From NCBI GenBank assembly GCA_012329085.1, contig JAAXQB010000265.1, forward strand, positions 1-6,606: a DNA stretch of 6,606 nucleotides, read 5' to 3'. A program made the translations under genes and the position numbers. How positions within the stretch are numbered: the first letter of the stretch is position 1; the number at the start of each line of letters is the position of its first letter. Positions 1-5,479 of this stretch are shown one piece after another. The notes under the pieces were generated by a model. It worked only from the letters and a program-made list of their open reading frames with translations, did no database searches and was not told the DNA's origin. The stretch is from Methanosarcinales archaeon. Lineage in GTDB: Archaea; Halobacteriota; Methanosarcinia; Methanosarcinales; Methanosarcinaceae.

Positions 1-14
1 AAAGAACAATAGAA

Positions 15-269
15 ATGGAGAGTTTAAAGAAAGAGTTAAAAGAAAAAATAATTGAAAATCTAAATTTAGAAGATATTGAAGTAGCTGATATTGGTGATGA
101 TGATGTTTTATTTGGTGACGGATTAGGTTTAGATTCAATTGATGCATTAGAATTAATTGTTATGTTAGATAAAGATTATGGTATTAAATTGACCGACCCT
201 AAACAAGGAAAGTCTATATTTCAATCAATCAATACTATGGCAAATTACATATCTGAAAATAGAAAATAA
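15..269 (+). CDS. Acyl carrier protein of a type II polyketide/fatty-acid-like pathway
   Basis: An 84-residue acidic acyl carrier protein that tethers acyl intermediates as thioesters on a phosphopantetheine arm. The attachment motif LGLDSIDALEL is plain, with the modified serine at Ser41; the preceding FGDGLGLDS and the following acidic helix (ELIVMLDKDYGIKL) are typical of ACPs in Bacteroidota aryl polyene/flexirubin clusters rather than the housekeeping AcpP. Length is normal. Met at 15 is chosen because it gives the usual short N-terminal helix (ESLKKELKEKI). The frame stays open to the window edge, so a slightly earlier start cannot be excluded. It lies 2 bases upstream of the ketosynthase, so the two are almost certainly co-transcribed. 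In another frame the first 12 bases end in TAG and may be the tail of an upstream gene. ACP identity is certain; assignment to a polyene pathway rests on the neighbours. Confidence 0.95.
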   Translation: MESLKKELKEKIIENLNLEDIEVADIGDDDVLFGDGLGLDSIDALELIVMLDKDYGIKLTDPKQGKSIFQSINTMANYISENRK

Positions 270-271
270 AA

Positions 272-1471
272 ATGAGTAAAGGTGTTGCTATTACTGGTAT
301 GGGAATAATTTCTTCCATAGGAAATACTGTTGAAGAGAACTTACAATCTTTAATAGATAAGAAACCAGGAATATCAAGAATTAAAAAAATTGATACAATT
401 CATAAAGATGTAATTAAGGTCGGTGAAATTGATTTCAGTAATTCTGAATTGACAAAAATTTTAAATTTATCAGATAAAAATAATTACTCCCGAACAGCAC
501 TTTTGGCTGAAATTGCAGCCAAAGAAGCGGTTAAAAATGCCAATATTGAAGATATTAATCAATATAAAACAGGGTTAATATCTGCAACAAGTGTTGGAGG
601 AATGGATATGACTGAAAAATATTATTATTCTTACTTTGATGAAAATAAAAACAGAAAATATATTGACGCACACTCTTTAGGAGACGCAACTTCAAAGGTT
701 GCAAATAGTCTTGGAATAACTGATTTTGTAACTACAATTAGTACAGCCTGCTCTTCGGCAACCAATGCGATTATGATGGGAGCAAGAATGATAAAAAGCG
801 GGAAATTAGATAGAGTAATTGTTGGTGGTGCAGATTGTTTGTCAAAATTTACAATAAACGGATTTAAAACCTTGATGATATTATCAGAAACTGATTGTAA
901 ACCATTTGATGAAAACAGAACTGGTTTAAATTTAGGTGAAGCTGCAGCTTTTTTAGTTTTAGAATCCGATAAAATTATTAAAAAAGAAAATAAAAAAGTT
1001 TTAGCTTATGTATCTGGTTATGCCAATGCAAATGATGCTTTTCATCAAACTGCTTCTTCAGAAAATGGTGAAGGCGCAACTTTAGCAATGAAAAAAGCAT
1101 TAGAAATTGCTAATTTATTGCCTAGCGATATAGATTATATTAATGCACACGGTACAGCAACTCCAAATAATGATAGCTCAGAAAGTAAAGCCATTTTAAG
1201 AGTTTTTGAGAGTAATGTGCCATGTTTTAGTTCTACAAAAAGTTATACGGGTCATACTTTGGCAGCAGCTGGAGCTATTGAAGCGGTATATTCAATATTT
1301 GCTTTACAGCACAATTTGGTGTTTCCTAATTTGAATTTTGAAACTCCAATTAGTGAAACGAATTTAATTCCGGTAACGGAAGTTTTACATAAAAAAGTAA
1401 ATCATGTTTTATCAAACTCATTTGGATTTGGAGGTAATTGTTCTACATTAATTTTTTCAAAAAAATTGTAA
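272..1471 (+). CDS. Beta-ketoacyl-ACP synthase (FabF/KAS II-like, catalytically complete)
   Basis: A 399-residue decarboxylating Claisen condensing enzyme of the FabB/FabF thiolase fold, cytosolic, expected to extend ACP-bound chains with malonyl-ACP. The catalytic set is complete: nucleophile Cys160 in STACSSATNA, His293 in NAHGTATP, Lys323 and His328 in TKSYTGHTLAAAG, and the C-terminal glycine loop SFGFGGN at 383-389. Length is normal for a single KS. It follows the ACP by 2 bases, and its TAA shares one base with the ATG of the next gene (TAATG at 1469-1473), a KS-like protein lacking the catalytic residues. That pairing matches the KS/chain-length-factor heterodimers of type II polyketide and aryl polyene systems (ApeO/ApeC type), rather than housekeeping FabF, which acts as a homodimer. 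The KS call is sure; the polyene role is inferred from context. Confidence 0.94.
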   Translation: MSKGVAITGMGIISSIGNTVEENLQSLIDKKPGISRIKKIDTIHKDVIKVGEIDFSNSELTKILNLSDKNNYSRTALLAEIAAKEAVKNANIEDINQYKTGLISATSVGGMDMTEKYYYSYFDENKNRKYIDAHSLGDATSKVANSLGITDFVTTISTACSSATNAIMMGARMIKSGKLDRVIVGGADCLSKFTINGFKTLMILSETDCKPFDENRTGLNLGEAAAFLVLESDKIIKKENKKVLAYVSGYANANDAFHQTASSENGEGATLAMKKALEIANLLPSDIDYINAHGTATPNNDSSESKAILRVFESNVPCFSSTKSYTGHTLAAAGAIEAVYSIFALQHNLVFPNLNFETPISETNLIPVTEVLHKKVNHVLSNSFGFGGNCSTLIFSKKL

Positions 1472-2532
1472 TGAAAAACTATTATATAAATGGAATTGGA
1501 TGTGTATCTGCCCAAGATACTTCAAAAAATGATTTTTCTTTTGAAGATTGTAACACCTTACAAAATAATGTAGTTTCAGTATTTAAACCAGCATATAAAT
1601 CTTATATCAAACCGGCTTTGATAAGACGAATGTCAAATGGTGTAAAAATGGGTGTTGTTGCATCATCAATTGCTTTAAAAGAAGCTAATGTAACCGAACC
1701 GAGAGCGATTATTACAGGTTCTGGCATGGGTTGCTTAAAAGATTCAGAAAAATTTTTAGAAAACATTATTAATAATAAAGAGCAATATTTAACACCAACT
1801 TCTTTTATTCAATCTACACACAATACTGTTGGCGCACAAATTGCTTTGGGCTTATCTTGTAAGTCATATAATGTTACTTATGTGCATAGTGCGACTTCTT
1901 TTGAATCATCATTAATTGATGCAATGATGACAATTGATGATGGTACTACACCTGTTTTGGTTGGTGGAGTTGATGAAATTGGAGCACATACAATAGAGCA
2001 CTATAAACTAGTGGGTTATGTTAAAAATGAAAAAGATGTAAAAAAAAACATATTAAAATCTAAATCAAAAGGAGCAATTTTTAGCGAAGGAGCTCAATTT
2101 TTTGTTATAGAAAACAAAAGGAGCGATAATTCTTATGCAAAACTAATAGATGTTTCTATTTATGAGAATTTAAAAGTGAATGAAGTTGAAATTAAAGCAT
2201 TACAGTTTTTAAATAATAATAATATTCAAATAAGTGATTTAGATATAATTATATTAGGAAATAACGGCGATATTGATTTTGATTCTTTTTATGAATCTTT
2301 ACAAAATAAAGCTTTTATAAACACACAACAATTATACTATAAACACTTTGCGGGAGAATATAATACAGTCTCAGCATTTGGACTTTGGACTGCCTGTAAA
2401 TTGCTAAAATCTCAAAATGTTTCTAAAATTTTAAAAATAAATAATAAAGAAACTACCGCTATAAATTATATTTTGCTTTATAATCAATATCAGGGTAGAA
2501 GCCATAGTTTCACATTGTTGAAAAAATGTTAA
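1471..2532 (+). CDS. KS-like chain-length-factor-type subunit (inactive ketosynthase homologue)
   Basis: A 353-residue thiolase-fold protein, diverged and shorter than its upstream neighbour. N-terminal YYINGIGCVSAQ, ITGSGMGCLKDSE (81-93) and PVLVGGVDEIG mark the KS-like N-terminal domain. All three catalytic positions appear lost: the nucleophile region reads YVHSATSFESSL, with Ala141 where the KS has Cys160; NAHGT becomes LGNNGD (Asn265 for His); KSYTGHT becomes KHFAGEY, keeping Lys291 but with Glu296 for His. The alignment was by eye. Such proteins act as chain-length factors, pairing with an active KS and shaping the product tunnel. The start at 1471 is preferred because it overlaps the KS stop by one base and begins directly at the KS-like sequence; an in-frame ATG at 1438 lies inside the KS gene and would add only 11 unrelated residues. 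The end overlaps the deacetylase by 7 bases. Confidence 0.88.
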   Translation: MKNYYINGIGCVSAQDTSKNDFSFEDCNTLQNNVVSVFKPAYKSYIKPALIRRMSNGVKMGVVASSIALKEANVTEPRAIITGSGMGCLKDSEKFLENIINNKEQYLTPTSFIQSTHNTVGAQIALGLSCKSYNVTYVHSATSFESSLIDAMMTIDDGTTPVLVGGVDEIGAHTIEHYKLVGYVKNEKDVKKNILKSKSKGAIFSEGAQFFVIENKRSDNSYAKLIDVSIYENLKVNEVEIKALQFLNNNNIQISDLDIIILGNNGDIDFDSFYESLQNKAFINTQQLYYKHFAGEYNTVSAFGLWTACKLLKSQNVSKILKINNKETTAINYILLYNQYQGRSHSFTLLKKC

Positions 2533-3302
2533 AATTTAAAACCATAAATGCTCTTTTTATCATATTTTTAATAGTTTTCATACTTTTAAAAATAGATAAT
2601 AATATTTCAAATTGGTGGTTGATATTATTTGTATTTATTTGGTTGGTATTAACAATAATTGGCTCTTTTCATATTAGATGGAATTATTTTTTAAAAGCAA
2701 ATCACAAAAACTACCAAGTTGATAAAAATGTGATTGCCCTAACATTTGATGATGGCCCTAATCCAGAATATACTTTAAAAGTTTTAGCTTTATTAAAGAA
2801 GTATAACGCAAAAGCTACTTTTTTTTGCATAGGTAAAAATGTAGAAAGTAATCCTGAAATACTAAAAGAAATTGTAAAAGAAGGGCATTTAATAGGAAAC
2901 CATTCTTATAATCATCAAAATTCATTTGGCTTTTTGAGTACTAAAAAAGTTATGGTAGAATTAGAGAAAACCAAAGAAATAGTAAAAAACACAGTAAATT
3001 TAGAAATTAATTTTTTTCGTCCGCCTTTTGGTGTTACAAACCCCAACATAGCTAAAGCAGTAAAAAAATTAGATTTAAACACTTTTGGTTGGAGCGTTAG
3101 ACCGTATGATACTGTAGCTAAAGATGTTGAAATAACTTATCAAAAAATTATTTCAAAAATAAAAAAAGGAGACGTATTGTTAATGCACGATTCCAATGAA
3201 TTAAGTGTTGTAGTTTTAGAAAAAGTATTGACTTATTTTGATGAAAATAATTTTAGAACGATTACATTAGATAAATTGTTTAACTTAAAATCTTATGAAT
3301 AA
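2526..3302 (+). CDS. Membrane-anchored NodB-type polysaccharide deacetylase (carbohydrate esterase 4 family)
   Basis: A 258-residue protein with two N-terminal hydrophobic segments (about 7-22 and 29-48) followed by a complete NodB homology domain (about 68-250). All conserved motifs of the metal-dependent family are visible: TFDDGP (Asp75 catalytic base, Asp76 metal ligand), HSYNH (His126 and His130 metal ligands), RPPFG at 165-169, and LLMHD with catalytic His221. Family members remove N- or O-acetyl groups from glycans or related molecules; the substrate here is unknown. Positive residues flank both outer ends of the hairpin (LKFK before, HIRWNYFLKANHK after), which suggests that the catalytic domain faces the cytoplasm. 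The start overlaps the preceding gene by 7 bases and the end overlaps the LolA-like gene by 8, so it belongs to the operon. A role in modifying a sugar or amide head group of the pathway product is inference. Confidence 0.9.
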   Translation: MLKFKTINALFIIFLIVFILLKIDNNISNWWLILFVFIWLVLTIIGSFHIRWNYFLKANHKNYQVDKNVIALTFDDGPNPEYTLKVLALLKKYNAKATFFCIGKNVESNPEILKEIVKEGHLIGNHSYNHQNSFGFLSTKKVMVELEKTKEIVKNTVNLEINFFRPPFGVTNPNIAKAVKKLDLNTFGWSVRPYDTVAKDVEITYQKIISKIKKGDVLLMHDSNELSVVVLEKVLTYFDENNFRTITLDKLFNLKSYE

Positions 3303-3930
3303 ACACATATTTTTTGTTTTATCTTTTTTAGTTTTGAATTCTTTTAATTGCTTTTCACAAGATGAAGAGATGTCAATTATCAATTCTAATCAGTTAAGAG
3401 AAAAGATTATTGAAAAATCAAAAGAAACTTTGACCATTGTAAGCGACTTTGAGCAATTTAAACATTTAGATTTTTTATCAAATGATATAAAATCAAGCGG
3501 AAAATTAGTGTTTAAATCTCCTAATTTTATTAAATGGGAGTATACTGTGCCATTTAAATATAGTGTTGTTTTTAAAAATGATAAACTATTTATAAATGAT
3601 GAAGGCGTTAAAAGTAAGATAGATTTAAGCTCAAATAAAACCTTTAAATCACTTAATAATTTAATTATAAAAAGTGTAAAAGGTGATATGTTTGATGATA
3701 ATTTATTTGATATTAAATACTTCAAAAACACAAAAAACTATATCATTAAATTTTACCCAAAAGATAGTTCGTTAAAGTCAATTATTAATGTATTTATACT
3801 TTCTTTTGACAAAGAATCACTAGATGTTGTAGAAATAATTATGAAAGAAAACTTAGAAGACTATACTTTATTGAAATTTGTAAACCAAAAAATAAACACT
3901 CCAGTTAATGATGAGGTTTTTACAAATTAG
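3295..3930 (+). CDS. LolA-like periplasmic outer-membrane lipoprotein/lipid carrier
   Basis: A 211-residue exported protein. A signal peptide covers about 1-21 (NKH, then hydrophobic FFVLSFLVLNSF), with likely cleavage at CFS|QDEE; the Cys19 context (SFNC) is not a good lipobox. The mature part shows the LolA pattern: FEQFKHLDFLS, then SSGKLVFKSPNFIKWEYTVP (68-86), a strand-rich middle, and a C-terminal LEDYTLLKFVNQKINTPVNDEVF. LolA proteins are half-open beta-barrels that shield acyl chains while crossing the periplasm. LolA-like genes are regular members of aryl polyene and flexirubin clusters (ApeL-type), where they are thought to carry the product or its lipid anchor to the outer membrane. 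The gene overlaps both neighbours (8 and 23 bases), and the next gene encodes a possible LolB-like receiver. Family is confident; the cargo is unknown. Confidence 0.87.
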   Translation: MNKHIFFVLSFLVLNSFNCFSQDEEMSIINSNQLREKIIEKSKETLTIVSDFEQFKHLDFLSNDIKSSGKLVFKSPNFIKWEYTVPFKYSVVFKNDKLFINDEGVKSKIDLSSNKTFKSLNNLIIKSVKGDMFDDNLFDIKYFKNTKNYIIKFYPKDSSLKSIINVFILSFDKESLDVVEIIMKENLEDYTLLKFVNQKINTPVNDEVFTN

Positions 3931-4531
3931 TTTATTGTTTATTATTTTAACTTCATGTAGTTTGCCTACTACTAGAGGTTTAGTAGAGAAACCAATAGAT
4001 AAGAAGTATGTTTTAAATAATTTTTTTTCTGATAAAAAAAAAGATTATTTATACAAAGCTAAAATTGATATTTACAATAAAAAACTTGGAGGCATATTAA
4101 TTATTAAAAAAATAGGGAAAGAACACCATAGAATAGTTTTTACAACCGAAATTGGCAATAAAATATTTGATTTTGAGATTATTAGTGATGATTTTAAAGT
4201 TAATTATATGTTAGATGAGTTAAATAAAAATATGGTTTTAAATACTTTACAAAGTAATTTTAATATTCTTGTTAAACAACATATTAGTGTAGAAAAACAA
4301 CTTAACTCTGCTAAAGAAATTATATTTAAAACAAGCTATGATGATAATTTTGATTTGTATTATTTTTATTTGAAAGAGGATAAAAAATTGTTTAAAATTA
4401 TTAAAGCTAGTAAAAAGAAAGAAAAGGTAATTTTTGATTTTTTAGAAACTAGGAATAATGTTGGTACAAAAATTGCTATTATACATCAAAATATTCAATT
4501 AAAAATTCACTTGAACTATATTGGAAATTAA
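3908..4531 (+). CDS. Putative LolB-like outer-membrane lipoprotein
   Basis: A 207-residue predicted lipoprotein. The N-terminus MMRFLQISLLFIILTSC ends in a lipobox (LTSC), with the lipidated Cys17 followed by SLPTTRG. The rest is lysine-rich and strand-rich: YLYKAKIDIYNKKLGGILIIKK (about 48-68), then HRIVFTTEIGNKIFDFEI (74-91), and later paired strands. This layout of N-terminal lipid followed by a GxLxIKK and FTTE-xG-x-x-x-FDF segment resembles LolB-fold lipoproteins that accept cargo from LolA, but similarity to proteobacterial LolB is too weak to prove by eye. Two start codons are adjacent (3908 and 3911); either gives the same signal. It overlaps the LolA-like gene by 23 bases, which supports a working LolA/LolB-type pair. 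The DUF3261-type lipoproteins of aryl polyene clusters are a related alternative. Lipoprotein status is confident; LolB function is inferred. Confidence 0.75.
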   Translation: MMRFLQISLLFIILTSCSLPTTRGLVEKPIDKKYVLNNFFSDKKKDYLYKAKIDIYNKKLGGILIIKKIGKEHHRIVFTTEIGNKIFDFEIISDDFKVNYMLDELNKNMVLNTLQSNFNILVKQHISVEKQLNSAKEIIFKTSYDDNFDLYYFYLKEDKKLFKIIKASKKKEKVIFDFLETRNNVGTKIAIIHQNIQLKIHLNYIGN

Positions 4532-4542
4532 TTTTAAATTTG
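4511..4542 (+). promoter_or_regulatory. Probable flavobacterial-type internal promoter
   Basis: The only sizeable gap in the operon (4532-4579, 48 bases) opens with TAAATTTG at 4535-4542, an exact match to the Bacteroidota -7 element TAnnTTTG. A TTG at 4511-4513 lies 21 bases upstream of it, within the usual spacing for the -33 element, though it sits inside the end of the lipoprotein gene. Transcription would start a few bases after 4542 and give a leader of roughly 30 bases before the dehydratase ATG at 4580. In such AT-rich DNA a chance match is possible; position in the gap is the main support. Confidence 0.5.
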
Positions 4543-4579
4543 CAAAAACAATTTTGGCACTTCCTTATCTAAATAAAAA

Positions 4580-4954
4580 ATGATATTAGAAAATTTCTAT
4601 ACTATAAAATCCAAGCAAGTTAGCGAAGATCACATCAATTATACATTTGAAATTATAATTAATAACAAACACGATATATTTAAAGGGCATTTTCCTGATA
4701 ATGCTGTAATGCCAGGAGTATGTATGATGCAAATTATTAAGGAGATTACAGAATCTACTGTAGGTGAAAAACTATTTATGGAAAAATGTTCTAATGTTAA
4801 GTTTTTAGCAATTATAAATCCAGATAAAAACCCTGAATTAACTTTAGAATTACAAATTACAAAAATAGATAGTAAAGTTAAAGTGAAAAATACGACAAAA
4901 TTTGAAAATACAGTAGCTTTAAAATTATCTGCCCAATATCAAATTTTAACATAG
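4580..4954 (+). CDS. FabZ-like 3-hydroxyacyl-ACP dehydratase (hot-dog fold)
   Basis: A 124-residue single hot-dog domain protein, cytosolic, expected to dehydrate 3-hydroxyacyl-ACP to trans-2-enoyl-ACP and so create polyene double bonds. The family signature is clear at 33-51: IFKGHFPDNAVMPGVCMMQ, with catalytic His37 in GHFP and the PGV turn at 45-47. In FabZ the acidic partner lies 14 residues after this His; here that position is Gln51, so the active site is not canonical. The rest (KCSNVKFLAIINPDKNPELTLEL) fits the central strands, where FabZ usually has a 'VKFLxPVxPGD'-like sequence. It is somewhat shorter than typical FabZ (about 140-150 residues). It follows a 48-base gap with a probable promoter, and the next gene starts 15 bases after its stop. 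The fold is confident; dehydratase activity is likely but the Gln leaves room for a hydratase, thioesterase or non-catalytic role. Confidence 0.83.
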   Translation: MILENFYTIKSKQVSEDHINYTFEIIINNKHDIFKGHFPDNAVMPGVCMMQIIKEITESTVGEKLFMEKCSNVKFLAIINPDKNPELTLELQITKIDSKVKVKNTTKFENTVALKLSAQYQILT

Positions 4955-4969
4955 CAAAATATTTTTTTT

Positions 4970-5464
4970 ATGAAACTGTCAATTTTGTTTTTAAGTATTT
5001 TTATTTTATCAATAAATCCAAACATTACTGATGTCCGTAATAATTATAAAGAAGCTGTAATTTCTAAATCAAAAACATTTTTACTTTATGATGATTTAAA
5101 AAATATAACAAAAAACGACGATTTAAGATTAGTTGCATATAAAGGAGCCGTTACTGCGCTGACAGCTAAATACTTAAAAGGAGCAAAATTAAAAGGAGAA
5201 ACTTTTAAAAAAGGCATAAAATGGGTTGAATACGCCGTTGCACAAAGTCCATCATGTATTGAAATTAGATTTGTACGTTTAAGCATACAACAAAATAGCC
5301 CCAAGTTTTTAAAATATAATGATGATATTGAAGCCGATAAAAAATTTATTTTAAATAATTTTAATCAAATAAAATCATCAGATTTAAAAGAATATTTAAA
5401 AGGTTATATTTTAGAATCAGAAAATTTTACAGAAGAAGAAAAAAATGTAATTTTGGCTGAATAA
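4970..5464 (+). CDS. Small exported protein of unknown function
   Basis: I do not recognise a named family. The 164-residue product has an N-terminal hydrophobic segment (about 3-16, MKLSILFLSIFILSIN), which reads as a signal peptide, so the rest is probably periplasmic; no lipobox is visible. The mature part looks mainly helical, with a conserved-looking core: LRLVAYKGAVTALTAKY (52-68), FKKGIKWVEYAVAQSP (79-94), and CIEIRFVRLSIQQNSPKFLKY (96-116, broken here only in description), followed by an acidic tail. The AYKGA/EYAVAQSP/EIRFVRL spacing recalls a helical-repeat (TPR-like) arrangement, but this is an impression. The gene lies between the dehydratase (15-base gap) and the glycosyltransferase (under 20 bases to the likely start), and shares their AT-rich composition, so it is an operon member. 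A chaperone or assembly role in product export is possible but unproven. Confidence 0.8.
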   Translation: MKLSILFLSIFILSINPNITDVRNNYKEAVISKSKTFLLYDDLKNITKNDDLRLVAYKGAVTALTAKYLKGAKLKGETFKKGIKWVEYAVAQSPSCIEIRFVRLSIQQNSPKFLKYNDDIEADKKFILNNFNQIKSSDLKEYLKGYILESENFTEEEKNVILAE

Positions 5465-5479
5465 TTTAATATAATTAAC

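Noticed and set aside
1..12. Possible last codons of an upstream gene (frame ending KEQ then TAG)
   Set aside because: Four codons are too few to support a gene call, although a tightly packed upstream operon gene is plausible.
1438..1470. Upstream in-frame ATG that would extend the chain-length-factor-type protein by 11 residues
   Set aside because: The extension lies inside the KS gene and is low-complexity (FYINFFKKIV); the ATG at 1471 sits at the KS stop and begins the conserved KS-like sequence.
2214..2224. AAT trinucleotide run giving a short poly-Asn stretch
   Set aside because: Only four Asn codons in a row; common in such AT-rich genomes and located in a probable surface loop of the chain-length-factor-type protein.
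3390..3731. 113-codon open frame on the - strand
   Set aside because: It lies wholly inside the LolA-like gene, which has a signal peptide and family motifs; the antisense product has no recognisable features. Such frames are expected in AT-rich coding DNA.
4553..4572. TTGGCAC resembling the -24 half of a sigma-54 promoter
   Set aside because: The downstream -12 half lacks the required GC (TTATC instead of TTGC-like sequence), so the match is only partial; the TAnnTTTG element nearby is better supported.
5086..5304. 72-codon open frame on the - strand
   Set aside because: It is antisense to the exported unknown protein, has no leader or partner gene, and looks like a chance frame.
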